DNA of 64,000 nucleotides, from contig NZ_FTOC01000004.1 in NCBI RefSeq assembly GCF_900156645.1, positions 1 through 64,000 on the forward strand, given 5' to 3'. Made by a program: the position numbers and the translations under genes. The notes under the pieces are model-generated. The model saw nothing but the letters and a program-made list of their open reading frames with translations, did no database searches and was not told the DNA's origin. The stretch comes from Salimicrobium flavidum. GTDB lineage: Bacteria; Bacillota; Bacilli; Bacillales; Halobacillaceae. Below, piece after piece: positions 27,299 through 36,792 of the stretch. How positions within the stretch are numbered: position 1 is the stretch's first letter; the number at the start of each line of letters is the position of its first letter.

Positions 27299-27342
27299 AA
27301 AAAAACGAATAGCTGGACACATACGTCACAGCCATTCGTTCC
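27299..27342 (-). terminator. terminator of the NmrA-like reductase gene
   Basis: Imperfect long stem with arms ACGAATGGCTG and CAGCTATTCGT, followed by T7 on the minus strand. The gene's stop is inside the stem. Confidence 0.75.
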
Positions 27343-28171
27343 TGTAATCCTCAATATAGCGTTCAATGGGGATCGGTTTGGATCCGGTCATCTTCTCGAA
27401 CTCATTCGTCACGCCTTTGGCTAACCCCAGCTTTGTCGGAAAGTGAATACCAACGACCACATTGATGAACCTTTCATCCGCTTCCTTTTCAAGCATGAAG
27501 GACTTGAACTCTTTCACTGATGGATTCGTGTATTCTATTTTCTTTCCGAGTACCGCAGTCATAATATCCGCCACTCTGTAAAAATCGACGGCTTTATCCC
27601 CTGTGATGACATGACTCTTATTCCTGTGATTGTCAGGATTCTGAAAAGATCGAAGAGCCACCTCAGCGAGATCCCGGGTATCGACAAAGCTCGTCTTTCC
27701 TTTACCGGCAGGGATGAAGATACGTTGCCGCTGTCTGATTTCCTCTCTTAAGACATCCTCCAGGTTCTGCATGAAGTAACCGGCCCGGATGAAGGTGTAC
27801 GGGACGCCGAGTTTTCTGATCGCCTTCTCATTTTTGTAGTGATGAATGAACGGCAGGAACTGCACATCCTTGACGGACAAGTAGACGATATGTCTGACTC
27901 CATTGTGCCTGACCGCTTCAAGAAATGCCTGGAACTGTATCTCTTCACCAGGCGGATACATAAGGAACACCTTGCGGATACCTTCCAATGCCTGATCAAA
28001 AGTGGAAGAATCGCTCAGATCCAGTTTCACAAAGGAATAGGCCTCTCCGTTCTCCCGTTTCGCTTTTTCCACGTTTCTTACCGCACACGTAAAGGGCAGC
28101 CCATGCTTCTTCAATTTTTCAGCTACGGCACTTCCCACTTTCCCATTGAAACCGGTAACAAGAATGCTCAC
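27326..28171 (-). CDS. NmrA-like NAD(P)-binding oxidoreductase
   Basis: 281 residues, an atypical SDR. The nucleotide-binding motif is SILVTGFNGKVGSAVAEKL (GxxGxxG) at the N-terminus, then VRHIVYLSVKDVQF, VPYTFIRAGYFMQNL and FVDTRDLAEVA as in NmrA/quinone-oxidoreductase-2-like proteins. No classical YxxxK pair is obvious, so it may act as a redox sensor or quinone reductase. It sits 27 bases after the membrane-protein gene upstream, possibly co-transcribed. Confidence 0.85.
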   Translation of the reverse strand: MSILVTGFNGKVGSAVAEKLKKHGLPFTCAVRNVEKAKRENGEAYSFVKLDLSDSSTFDQALEGIRKVFLMYPPGEEIQFQAFLEAVRHNGVRHIVYLSVKDVQFLPFIHHYKNEKAIRKLGVPYTFIRAGYFMQNLEDVLREEIRQRQRIFIPAGKGKTSFVDTRDLAEVALRSFQNPDNHRNKSHVITGDKAVDFYRVADIMTAVLGKKIEYTNPSVKEFKSFMLEKEADERFINVVVGIHFPTKLGLAKGVTNEFEKMTGSKPIPIERYIEDYRNEWL

Positions 28172-28198
28172 ATTCTATCGCTCCTTCCGACCGAATCC

Positions 28199-29284
28199 TT
28201 AGCGGAATTCGAGATCAACTATCTCCAGTTTATACCATGTGAACAGTCCATCTTCCAACACCCAGGATATATCGATTCTGTCCGGAATGAGGACCCCGTC
28301 CACCATAGTATTCCGTTTGATTTCACCTATACATTCCGCCAATTCAGCATCGTCCCCGTTATCTTTATAACGGAAAGCACTGATCTTCTCCATCTCTCCG
28401 TTCTCCGTGAAATAAAAAGTTGCCGATCCGACCGTTCCATTGTAACTCATCGTCGCTTTTGCAGTATGTTCATCTATACTCTCCCAGTCGATATAAGGAC
28501 TTAAGGCCATGGACGGGTACAGGGGTAGCTCCATCAGATATCTCTGAAGCGCCGATTGATCCACTTTTTCATTATTCGAAACATGAGCAACACGTATCAA
28601 AGAACCGAGCTTCATCACCATCGAGCCTTTCCCGTTGATGAACACATCCTTCCCAGCTACATGAATCAATGGTAGAAAGTCCATTTTCACCGTCCAGAGA
28701 AAGGAAGGTTTCTCGGTTTGGACATATTGTTCGGCCTCCGCATCCGACCATGTCGCTTGACCGGGTTTCAGCTTCATCTTTCCTTTTTGTTTGAAGTGTA
28801 CACCTTTGATCATGTCTTTATCCATCAGACCGATACGATGAATCCACCTTTGTACAGGACCCGGCAACGACGTCAACATATCCTCTGTGATCAGCTGATG
28901 CTCAGAGGATTCTGATATATTCATTTCTTTCAAATCAGCCTGGGTCTGCCTATGAAACTGCCATCCGGAGATTCCGACGATCATTCCCAGAAAAATGACA
29001 CCATTGGGTACCGTGCCGAATTTGGCGTCCTGCCAGAATAGAATGATAAGGACCTGAGAGGAACTGAGGGCCAGGAAAGCAGGAATAACCCACCACTGTT
29101 TCCGGGCCAGATACACTCCAGCTGTGAACCAAAACGCTACCAAAGAGAACAACCACATGAAACCGACCGGCTCTGACATCGGTTGAGTCATCGCTTCAAT
29201 GTCCGAGAACCCGAAAGCATGGAGGAAACCCATAAGGTGAATCAGGCCATGTACCAATAGAAGAACGATGAACAGAACCCTCAT
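28199..29284 (-). CDS. membrane protein with C-terminal DUF6544/DUF6920-like domain
   Basis: 361 residues. Four membrane segments fill the first 110 residues, followed by a soluble beta-rich domain that begins with SLPGPVQRWIHRIGLM and includes GKGSMVMKLGSLIRVAH. The LPxPVQRW motif is a hallmark of a family I recall as DUF6544/6920 (function unknown). The soluble half probably faces the cell exterior or the membrane surface. No signal peptide distinct from the first helix. Confidence 0.65.
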   Translation of the reverse strand: MRVLFIVLLLVHGLIHLMGFLHAFGFSDIEAMTQPMSEPVGFMWLFSLVAFWFTAGVYLARKQWWVIPAFLALSSSQVLIILFWQDAKFGTVPNGVIFLGMIVGISGWQFHRQTQADLKEMNISESSEHQLITEDMLTSLPGPVQRWIHRIGLMDKDMIKGVHFKQKGKMKLKPGQATWSDAEAEQYVQTEKPSFLWTVKMDFLPLIHVAGKDVFINGKGSMVMKLGSLIRVAHVSNNEKVDQSALQRYLMELPLYPSMALSPYIDWESIDEHTAKATMSYNGTVGSATFYFTENGEMEKISAFRYKDNGDDAELAECIGEIKRNTMVDGVLIPDRIDISWVLEDGLFTWYKLEIVDLEFR

Positions 29285-29404
29285 CTGTATCCCTTCTTTC
29301 CTTGATTTCTTCCCTATAAGTTTACCCTGTGGAGGAAGTATCAGAAGTGATATCCTTTACAATTCTGTGTCTGAGTGGGCACATTCGGTGGTACAGATTA
29401 TACA

Positions 29405-29438
29405 AACAGCCCCGGATAAAAGATTTTATCCGGGGCTG
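29405..29438 (-). terminator. terminator of the UPF0182 gene
   Basis: Near-perfect hairpin with arms CAGCCCCGGATAAAA and TTTATCCGGGGCTG and a short loop. It lies just past the stop at 29465. Confidence 0.8.
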
Positions 29439-29464
29439 CATTTCAGAAGAGGGTCACTCTTCAT

Positions 29465-32296
29465 TTATTCTTCTGTCGTACCTTCTTCTCCAGTAGTGCC
29501 GGCTTCACCTTCAGCGTCCGGATTCTCTCCATTCGGCTGAGATTGTTGAGCTCCCGGGAGACTCTGGGAATCCTGCAATGTCGACTGTATCTCTTCCATG
29601 ATGCGTCCGGCTTCTTCATAGTTGCCGTCGGACATCTGCTGCTGATACTGATCGAACATATCCGCGATTTCCTGAAGTGTTTCATTCGATTCGAGCGAAG
29701 GTTGTTGTCCTGCTCCTTCTTCGCCTTCTCCACCTTCTGGAGATTCCACCTCAGGATCGATGCGGGACAGCAATACTTCCAAAGCTTCATCGAACGTCGG
29801 CTCCATCACGATCTGTTCCTGATAAGCGAGGATGACCTGCTTCACTTCAGGAAGAGACGTCTCATTCGAAGATTCGATATAGACAGGCTCCGCATACAGC
29901 ACCGTATCCTCGATCGGAAGAACCAGCAGGTTACCACGTATGACTTCGGATCCTCCCTGAGACCACAGATTCAATTGCTGAGAAATATTACTATCCTGGT
30001 TGATCCTGTTCTCAATCTGCTGTGGACCATAGATGTTTTCCTGCTTCGGAAATTCATAGACCATCTTTTGTCCATAATTGTCCCCGTCATTTCGGACACC
30101 CATCCAGGCGATCATGTTCTGACGGTTCCTCGGCGTAAACGGCGTCATAAGGATGAATTCTTCTTCTTCAGCCTCTGGCAGACGCATCGTCACGTAATAA
30201 GGCTCCATCGTGATGTCCTCGTTGAAGTATTTCTCCGTCGGGATTTCCCAGTAGTCCTCACGGTTATAGAATACTTCAAGATTCGTCATGTGATACGTCT
30301 GATACATTTGAGCCTGTACTTTGAAGAGATCGATCGGATAACGGAAGTGATTCCTCACGTCCTCCGGAATCTCTTCGGTGAACAGATCCGGGAAAATCTG
30401 CTGGTATGTCTGGAGCAGTGGTTCTTCCGGGTTCACTGCGTAAAAGTTGGTTTCTCCGGTATAGGCGTCAATGGTCACCTTCACGGAGTTACGGATATAA
30501 CTATTATCCCCGGAATATGGTTCGGAATATGGATAGTTCTCTTCCGTTACATAGGCATCAATCATCCAAGCCATTGTTCCATCATCACGGACGAAGATAT
30601 ACGGGTCTTCATCATACGATAGGAAGGGAGCGATCCTTTCCACACGGTCCATGATATTACGGGATTGGAGCATCTGAGAATCTCCGGTTACCTGATCGGA
30701 GACGAACATCCGGAACGATCCTTCATCAATAGCGAAAAGCGCACGATTGATACCCGAGAGTGGAACACCTGTATCAGCTTCGAACGTGTTCGACATATTC
30801 TCATCGCCAGCCGGGTAGTCGAATTCGTCCACTCCGCTGTTCACAATGACAGAATCATATTCTTCTTCCCCGAAATATACCTGTGGGCGTTCAATATCGA
30901 GATCCCCTTCCGGAGGAAGATTCTCCACCATATATTCCGGCTGCCCTTGAGCGGTGATCTCATTGACATTACTCATCGCTATCCCGTAGCCGTGCGTGTA
31001 ACGAAGGTTTTGGTTCACCCACGTCTGAGCTTGAGATGGCAAGTCGGAAGTATTCAATTCACGTGCGCCGAGAAATACTTGTTCATATTCCCCGTCGATG
31101 TTGTAACGATCGATATCGATATCGTTATATTCATAATACGTACGGAACGTCTGGAGCTGGTTATAGACATCCAGAAGAGGTCTGGCGTCGTTGATACGAA
31201 CGTTATTGATCGTGTCCTGGTTACGCTCCACCATAGACTGATCCAGCGTATCAGCTCCTGGATGCTGTTCTTCCATCATATTATCAAGATCATAAGCCGT
31301 TCTTGTCATCGATAGATTCTCTTCCAGATACGGACTTTCCTTGGAAAACTCATTCGGTGACACGACGAAATTCTGCACAATGATCGAAGCACCTTGAGCG
31401 ATGATCAAAACTGCGATATAGAGGACAATCGGTGCAATCATTCCCTTCCATTTACCACGGAACAGCGAAATGATCACCCAGACCGTCCCGAGAAGGGCTA
31501 CACCAGCCAAAACATAAGAAGCCGGTATATTCACGACATCATCCGTATAGCTGAGACCATGGACCACGCTTTCCTGCACGGCATTGACCTGGTTCGTGAG
31601 CAGGGTATGGAATGGTTCGAGCACGTGTTGGGCAGCCAGCAACACTCCGATAACAGCGAGAGTACTCCCCATATGGAGCTGTGCTTTCCGGCTCATCCGG
31701 TACATGTTGTAGACGGAATAGAACCCGATTTGTACAAGGAAAAAGAAAATCGCCAGACCAAGCACAATCGAAAGTACGAATTCAATGAATGGCAGAACGA
31801 ACATGTAAAAAGAGACGTCCCTGCCGAAGTGAGGATCCGTGATCCCGAATGTTTCATGGTTAAGGAACTTCAGCCACGGCTCCCAGCCGATCCCCTGTAC
31901 GAGGACACTACCGAGCAGACCGACGATCAGAGAAATCACGAGCACCATCAGGCGACTCTGTTTTTTACTGGTAATGAAAGGAGGGAGCTGACCGGCTGAA
32001 AAATGTCCGACATAGACATTACGGATCCAGCTGAAGGTAATATAAGTAAAGATGGTAAAGACGAGAAAACCGACAACCCCGAGCATCAGTTTGCTCGTAA
32101 GAATGGTCATGTAAGATTCCTGGTACCCCACAGTCCCCATCCATATATAGTCGGTGATCCAATTAAATGATATAAGTACGAGAAAAGCGAGAATGATAAA
32201 GAAGACGAAAATCTTTCCCAGCCATCCCCCCGCCTTGCTGAGTTTCTGTTTTTGAGAAGCAGATAAACCGCTCGTTCGTTTCGGTTTGATATCCAA
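29465..32296 (-). CDS. UPF0182 family membrane protein
   Basis: 943 residues. Seven hydrophobic segments occupy roughly the first 320 residues, followed by a large extracytoplasmic domain (LRYTHGYGIAMSNVNEITAQGQPEYMVENLPP) and an acidic, low-complexity tail (GAGQQPS, then GEAGTTGEEGTTEE). Length and motifs fit COG1615/UPF0182, widespread in Gram-positives and of unknown function. The start is TTG 32296 behind AAAGGAGG, spacing 8. Confidence 0.92.
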   Translation of the reverse strand: MDIKPKRTSGLSASQKQKLSKAGGWLGKIFVFFIILAFLVLISFNWITDYIWMGTVGYQESYMTILTSKLMLGVVGFLVFTIFTYITFSWIRNVYVGHFSAGQLPPFITSKKQSRLMVLVISLIVGLLGSVLVQGIGWEPWLKFLNHETFGITDPHFGRDVSFYMFVLPFIEFVLSIVLGLAIFFFLVQIGFYSVYNMYRMSRKAQLHMGSTLAVIGVLLAAQHVLEPFHTLLTNQVNAVQESVVHGLSYTDDVVNIPASYVLAGVALLGTVWVIISLFRGKWKGMIAPIVLYIAVLIIAQGASIIVQNFVVSPNEFSKESPYLEENLSMTRTAYDLDNMMEEQHPGADTLDQSMVERNQDTINNVRINDARPLLDVYNQLQTFRTYYEYNDIDIDRYNIDGEYEQVFLGARELNTSDLPSQAQTWVNQNLRYTHGYGIAMSNVNEITAQGQPEYMVENLPPEGDLDIERPQVYFGEEEYDSVIVNSGVDEFDYPAGDENMSNTFEADTGVPLSGINRALFAIDEGSFRMFVSDQVTGDSQMLQSRNIMDRVERIAPFLSYDEDPYIFVRDDGTMAWMIDAYVTEENYPYSEPYSGDNSYIRNSVKVTIDAYTGETNFYAVNPEEPLLQTYQQIFPDLFTEEIPEDVRNHFRYPIDLFKVQAQMYQTYHMTNLEVFYNREDYWEIPTEKYFNEDITMEPYYVTMRLPEAEEEEFILMTPFTPRNRQNMIAWMGVRNDGDNYGQKMVYEFPKQENIYGPQQIENRINQDSNISQQLNLWSQGGSEVIRGNLLVLPIEDTVLYAEPVYIESSNETSLPEVKQVILAYQEQIVMEPTFDEALEVLLSRIDPEVESPEGGEGEEGAGQQPSLESNETLQEIADMFDQYQQQMSDGNYEEAGRIMEEIQSTLQDSQSLPGAQQSQPNGENPDAEGEAGTTGEEGTTEE

Positions 32297-32350
32297 AAAT
32301 AATTCCTCCTTTCTTCTACTTTATATCTACGATTTTCCACGAAAAAAGTT

Positions 32351-33421
32351 TCAGGAAAACGGGCAACTTTGATAAAAATAATTCGGTGTATCCATACGGT
32401 CTTCATAACTTTGATGAAAAATAGGTGTGGTCGCAGGGGAAACGGGAGGGTTCAGCCATGACCAGTCTCCGGTCACCTGACGGGCATACTTGCATTCGTT
32501 CTTCTGAAAGACCTGGAACTGCTGGGCGGCTGTGTGATGATCCACAAGTGAGACTCCGTCCTGTTGAAAGGAATAAAGAACTGCCTGATTCAACTCCACA
32601 AGTGCACGATCTTTCCAGAGGGAAGAATTCCGTTTCGTATCGATTCCCATTTTACGGGCGACGACTGGCAGCAGGTCATACCGGAAGTCGTCCGCCAGGT
32701 TCCTGGCACCGATCTCCGTTTCCATATACCAGCCGTTGAACGGCGCACACGTGTAGTCGATGCCACCAATCTCAAGGCGCATATCGGAAATGATCGGCAC
32801 CGCGTACCAGCGCAACTCCAGCTCCCGAAACCAGTCATATTCCGGGTGCCTCAGCTCCACTTCCTCAATAGCGTCTTCCGGCACGTCATACCAGACTGGG
32901 GCGCGGTCATCGATATGAAAGATATGCGGCAGAATATCAAAAGATGTACCTTTCCCTTGCCATCCGAGCTCCATCGCCCGTTTCGTCAATTCTACAGAAG
33001 CGGGATCCCCGATCACACCATCTCCGGTCTCGTAACCGGCGTACCGGAGAAGCTGATGGTTCCAGATTCTGATTTCACTTGCTTCAGTTTTCGGTTTGAA
33101 GATACTTATCGTCGACTGGATTTTCCCGCCATTGGTCGCCTCACGGATATGATCGGTCAGCGCCTCTGCCACTTCTTCTTCCATATCCATGTGCCGACAG
33201 TCCTTCACTTCAAGTCGCTCCCAGAACAATCGGCCGATGCAGCGATTGCTGTTACGCCACGCCATCTTCGCCCCGTGTTCCAGCTCTTCATATGTATGGG
33301 TGTAGTAGCCCGTTTCCTCTATTTCTTTTTCCACTTCATATATACGTTCATATAGTTCAGACTCAGACTTCTCCAGTTCCTGATAACACTGCACTAAAAA
33401 TTGTTTCGCCTGTTCAATCAT
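32351..33421 (-). CDS. nos: bacterial nitric oxide synthase oxygenase
   Basis: 356 residues from ATG 33421 (the frame stays open 19 codons further; GAGAGGG lies 5 bases before this ATG). It is an oxygenase-only NOS that oxidises L-arginine to citrulline and NO. The heme-ligand Cys is in WRNSNRCIGR (about Cys61), and the substrate pocket is in FNGWYMETEIGARNL, with the Glu that binds arginine. The N-terminal zinc hook and the reductase domain of animal enzymes are absent, as normal for Bacillus. It needs an external electron donor; a Fur-controlled flavodoxin gene lies 0.8 kb upstream on the same strand. Confidence 0.95.
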   Translation of the reverse strand: MIEQAKQFLVQCYQELEKSESELYERIYEVEKEIEETGYYTHTYEELEHGAKMAWRNSNRCIGRLFWERLEVKDCRHMDMEEEVAEALTDHIREATNGGKIQSTISIFKPKTEASEIRIWNHQLLRYAGYETGDGVIGDPASVELTKRAMELGWQGKGTSFDILPHIFHIDDRAPVWYDVPEDAIEEVELRHPEYDWFRELELRWYAVPIISDMRLEIGGIDYTCAPFNGWYMETEIGARNLADDFRYDLLPVVARKMGIDTKRNSSLWKDRALVELNQAVLYSFQQDGVSLVDHHTAAQQFQVFQKNECKYARQVTGDWSWLNPPVSPATTPIFHQSYEDRMDTPNYFYQSCPFS

Positions 33422-33515
33422 GAGGACCCTCTCTTTCCCCTTCATCATACCATATATGAGAGAAAAGAGGGATGACAAAGCTGTGACTCCTTCTGTCGGA
33501 AACAGGGAAAAAAGA

Positions 33516-33702
33516 TCATGCTTTCTGTGATTTTTTCAAAATATACATGTGGTAATGGGCGCTGAATTCCGGATAGTCCGTATACCGATCAGCAAGCACT
33601 GTCCATGAAATATCCATTTCATCGAAGATTCTTATCAGAACAGCTTCCCGCTTCTTTAAGGCTTCCCGGACCCTACTCTTGACGCTTCGATTCAGCTTTC
33701 AT
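33516..33702 (-). pseudogene. small frameshifted gene of unknown function
   Basis: ATG 33702 overlaps the end of the upstream 55-residue gene and reads MKAESKRQE, then a stop. One base off, a clean frame continues to TGA 33516: REALKKREAVLIRIFDEMDI, then SWTVLADRYTDYPEFSAHY, ending MYILKKSQKA. The two halves together would give a soluble protein of about 60 residues, so a single-base indel near 33670 is likely. The amino-acid pattern looks protein-like, but I do not recognise the family. Confidence 0.5.
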
Positions 33703-33859
33703 TTCTTTTCTCTTCGAACAGGAGGATCAGCGTGGCTATGGGTCCAAGGAACAGGGAAAGCAGGAACCAGTTCAGTCCCGTACGGTTCTTGCCCTGAGCC
33801 AGTCCGGCGTTGATCAGCGCAAGGGTCCCCCATCCTACGAAATACTGATCATTCATCAT
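33692..33859 (-). CDS. small two-segment membrane protein
   Basis: 55 residues: a moderately hydrophobic N-terminal segment (YFVGWGTLALINAGLAQG), a polar turn KNRTGLN, a strong membrane helix WFLLSLFLGPIATLILLF and a charged end EEKRNES. AAGGAGAT lies 11 bases before ATG 33859; an ATG one codon later is possible. The GLAQGKNRxGLNWF...GPIAT pattern is shared by small conserved proteins I have seen in other bacteria. Function unknown. Confidence 0.65.
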   Translation of the reverse strand: MMNDQYFVGWGTLALINAGLAQGKNRTGLNWFLLSLFLGPIATLILLFEEKRNES

Positions 33860-34181
33860 TCATCTTCCATCTCCTTCCGCTGGAGTGCTTCATCTCTTTC
33901 AATGGCTCTCCATTTTTTGAATTTCTCATAAACTCCTCCCAAGTTTTATATATCTATCTTTTGATTCTGAAGTATTCCCCTGCCATTCAATCACTGAATA
34001 ATTTTGAAAAGGCGAGGATAAGAAGTATCTACATCAACATTCTTCTGACTTTTTCGCCGAAGTGACCTCCGTGACCAGAACTTTCCCTTTCCTACGCATC
34101 TCTTCTACATGCCAGAAATATGTAACTTCATGCTACTAAAGTATAACATCTCGGGTCACCAGCCATCCATCCGGTCTCATT
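33860..34181. other. intergenic stretch without a convincing gene
   Basis: On the minus strand, 33866-33950 could encode a charged 28-residue peptide (VYEKFKKWRAIERDEALQRK within it) ending near the next small gene. It has no clear start and may be a relic. Otherwise nothing supportable. Confidence 0.35.
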
Positions 34182-34211
34182 AAAAAAAGAAGATGGGCTC
34201 CCCATCTTCTT
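34182..34211 (-). terminator. terminator of the flavodoxin operon
   Basis: Perfect 9-base stem GAAGATGGG/CCCATCTTC with a 3-base loop and T7 on the minus strand. Confidence 0.85.
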
Positions 34212-34238
34212 CGCGCTGGTTCTTCTTTCTCCTGATCA

Positions 34239-34691
34239 TCAGCGGAGGACGGACACCTGCCTGGCCACTTCCTGAGCAAGTATACGGCATCCCTCTATAT
34301 CCGCACTGGTGTCAGGGTTCATCTCAACGGTAAGTCCTTCGGATACGAGTACCGCCCCGCTCTCTTTCAGTTGCTTCTCAAGCGTGTGCACGGCCTCGCA
34401 GAACATCGGATACATCCGATCCCCCGAGCCGAAGACAGAAGCAGGAACTCCGTTCAGTTCAACCTCTTCAAGCTCTTCATAGAAATCCTCCACCTCATAC
34501 GGCAAGTCCCCGTCATTCCACGTATAGGAACCCAGAAGAACCGCATCGTAATCCGACAAGTCTGAGGGGGATATATCTTCGATTTCCTCTATCGTCACCT
34601 CATGGTACTTCGTTAAATGGGACTTTAATAGATCCGCAATGTCTTCGGTGTTCCCGGACATACTGGCGAAGGCGATCAGAATATGTGCCAC
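34239..34691 (-). CDS. flavodoxin (YkuN/YkuP-like)
   Basis: 150 residues, short-chain flavodoxin. The FMN phosphate loop is SMSGNTED near residue 10, and the flavin-stacking regions are SYTWNDGDLPYEVEDFY and GSGDRMYPMFCEAVHTLEKQL. It carries single electrons and replaces ferredoxin when iron is scarce. It follows the IDEAL-domain gene by 3 bases, and both lie behind a perfect Fur box, as with the iron-regulated ykuNOP operon of Bacillus subtilis. YkuN and YkuP can support B. subtilis NOS, so this protein is a plausible donor for the nearby NOS (inference). Confidence 0.92.
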   Translation of the reverse strand: MAHILIAFASMSGNTEDIADLLKSHLTKYHEVTIEEIEDISPSDLSDYDAVLLGSYTWNDGDLPYEVEDFYEELEEVELNGVPASVFGSGDRMYPMFCEAVHTLEKQLKESGAVLVSEGLTVEMNPDTSADIEGCRILAQEVARQVSVLR

Positions 34692-34694
34692 GGC

Positions 34695-35081
34695 CTATCC
34701 CTCCTCCACGAGTTCCGGTTCTGCTATCATCGACTTGATTTTCCTGTAGGCAGCCGAATGTTCATGAAAGAGCTCCTCTTCTTTGTTTTCCAGGGCTTCA
34801 TCTATTTTATACGTATGATAATTGAGCTCCAGCTCCAGATCGAAAAAGGTACGCATCACTCCTTTTGCGTAACCATCATCGATTGCCTCTGTAGCCATCG
34901 GGAACGGTTCCTCGCCCTGCTTCGTCACTCCGATATACCATCCCATCTGATCGACGAAAAACGGTTCTCCGATAAGCTCTATCTTTTCCCCGGCCCGGAA
35001 TTTCATAACCCCGTGGCACGAACAGCCCGGGTTCCCTTTTTCATATGTAAATGTTTTGCATATATATAGACATCGATTCAT
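34695..35081 (-). CDS. IDEAL-domain protein in a Fur-regulated operon
   Basis: 128 residues. The C-terminal part YKIDEALENKEEELFHEHSAAYRKI matches the short IDEAL domain, a protein-interaction or adaptor element of Bacillales. The N-terminal half (FRAGEKIELIGEPFFVDQMGWYIGVT) looks like a small beta-barrel, and the first 25 residues contain four cysteines (CLYICK, CSCH). It could be an adaptor or metal-sensing partner of the flavodoxin. The ribosome site GAGAGGAG precedes ATG 35081, and the Fur box is 39 bases upstream. Confidence 0.75.
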   Translation of the reverse strand: MNRCLYICKTFTYEKGNPGCSCHGVMKFRAGEKIELIGEPFFVDQMGWYIGVTKQGEEPFPMATEAIDDGYAKGVMRTFFDLELELNYHTYKIDEALENKEEELFHEHSAAYRKIKSMIAEPELVEEG

Positions 35082-35119
35082 AATGATCGCTCCTCTCTAT
35101 CTGGTAGTATCATCTTAAT

Positions 35120-35134
35120 TGATAATGATTATCA
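35120..35134. promoter_or_regulatory. Fur box upstream of the flavodoxin operon
   Basis: Perfect 7-1-7 dyad TGATAAT-G-ATTATCA, the Bacillus Fur consensus, located 39 bases upstream of the first gene. It predicts derepression under iron limitation. Confidence 0.9.
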
Positions 35135-35264
35135 ATGTCAACAACTTGATGAAGGGAACGATTCATCTGCACCTATTACGACAGTTATGTGCAATAAAAA
35201 AGGAGGATGCCCTAGAAGTCTGTAATTGACTACTAGAACAGCCACCTATTCGGATTACCTTTGA

Positions 35265-36495
35265 TTAAGCACTATGCGTCAGATCTCTTTCATTGTTCAC
35301 AGTCGATTGCTGACTTTTACCTGTAAAATGCTTATTGTTTAGTTGGAACAATACCCTGATCGTTTTGAACTGGACATAGGCGTAAGGGAGAACCAGTGCG
35401 AAATACACCGGTGAAAATTTGGTTACGATCCCGTTCTGCACCAGTCCCCAATGAATGAAAAACATCCCTAAGACCATAAACGCAACCCCCGGTCATATTA
35501 ATGCATAGCTGCCTGCGCTCTTCTCTTTGCCATCTACGTAATCATGGAAGTAATTTACATTTTTCAACACGGAGAAGCCGATGAATCCAAACATCACCTG
35601 TAAGGAAACCAGTACAGTCAATACAAGGAGCAGCGGCAACGATGAAGGGGCAGCGACATCCATCAGATTATGGCTCACTCCCATGTATAACCGGACAAAA
35701 GTGATACCGAGCAAAGTGAGGATCGGGATGGAAATCCATACGCTGGGACTACCACCTTTATCAATCCCCTTCTCAAAAATGGATGTAAAACCAAGTATCA
35801 TTTTGATTCCCATCAGTACAACAGCTAAGCTGGTGGAAAAGATCGCTATGATCATTCCAACGACTGAGACGCTCAGGGAATGGCTCATCGCTGCCGGGGC
35901 TGCAAAACCTACAGCAATCATAGCAAAGGCGAATACGGTCAGCATATGACTCAAGTTATTATTTTTCGCAAAATCCAAATCCCCGCGGATCATAAATCGG
36001 GTGAAATAATCTTTGAACAACGCCAGAGCGTAGAATCCTACAGCGAAGAACGCGGCTAAAGCAAAAGGAAACAAGTATTCGATGACGTTCCATAAACCTG
36101 GCACAAAGGCTCCTCCAAGAATTGAACAGGACATTGATGCTCATCGCTAAGGTCAGAGGGATAGCCATTAGGGGGACCTCTGCATTCGAATTCCGCAGCT
36201 TCGTGTAAGCAGGCGTTTGTCTGAACAGACAGTATTCCCGGATATTCCTGAATAATAATCGAAAATGTTTGTACCCGAAATAGAGCACCCCGATCAAAGC
36301 GAGGATGACAGTGGCAGATAAGATAAGTCGGTTTCCGGTAAGAGCGGACATCAAATGTTCGAAGTTTGCCATCGGCCTCCCCGGATGTTCCACCATGAAC
36401 ATGAGATACATGTAGAAGGAGACAGCCACTCCTCCACTACCTAATGAAGCCAAAAAATACAACGGATTATACGTTTCTTTGAGATACTTGGGCAT
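35265..36495 (-). pseudogene. multi-pass membrane protein (TDT/SLAC1- or TsoY-like) broken by a frameshift and an in-frame TGA
   Basis: From ATG 36495 (ribosome site GAAAGGAAGGG) the frame encodes YNPLYFLASLGSGGVAVSFY and several membrane helices up to AMSINVLF near 36125. There one extra base shifts the reading; the protein continues as ILGGAFVPGLWNVIEYLFP and further helices. At 35493 an in-frame TGA follows SYALI and the frame resumes as PGVAFMVLGMFFIHWGLV to the end. The intact product would have about 409 residues and about ten helices. I think it is an anion/organic-acid-type transporter or a TsoY-like protein, but the family is uncertain. Two independent lesions point to decay; selenocysteine at the TGA is unlikely given the extra frameshift. 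Confidence 0.75.
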
Positions 36496-36792
36496 AGAAT
36501 CCCTTCCTTTCTTCGTTTTCGTTTCTATGACCATTTTATATACCCTACCTGGTATTAACAATGAATGAATTCCCCTATTTATACGTCTCTCCGAATAGCT
36601 GTATTAACTATTGGATAAATTTGCCGAAATAAGTAATAGACTATTTTCCTTACAGAATGACGGACATACACATAATGGGAGGATAAAGGAAGCCGGCTAC
36701 ATCACACGAACGACTTCGTCGCTTTTCAAACGATAGTCTACAGGAATTCAGCAATTCCCCATAAACTTCTATATCGAAAAGGGTGGTTCTTC

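Noticed and set aside
29543-30622. Plus-strand open frame of 359 codons
   Set aside because: Antisense to the UPF0182 gene, no ribosome site, no recognisable motif.
33866-33950. 28-residue charged peptide frame upstream of the 55-residue gene
   Set aside because: Attractive composition but no start codon at a suitable distance from a ribosome site; kept only as a note.
35493-35495. TGA as selenocysteine in the broken membrane protein
   Set aside because: The same gene carries an independent frameshift, no SECIS-like hairpin was identified, and Sec usage is unusual in Bacillaceae.
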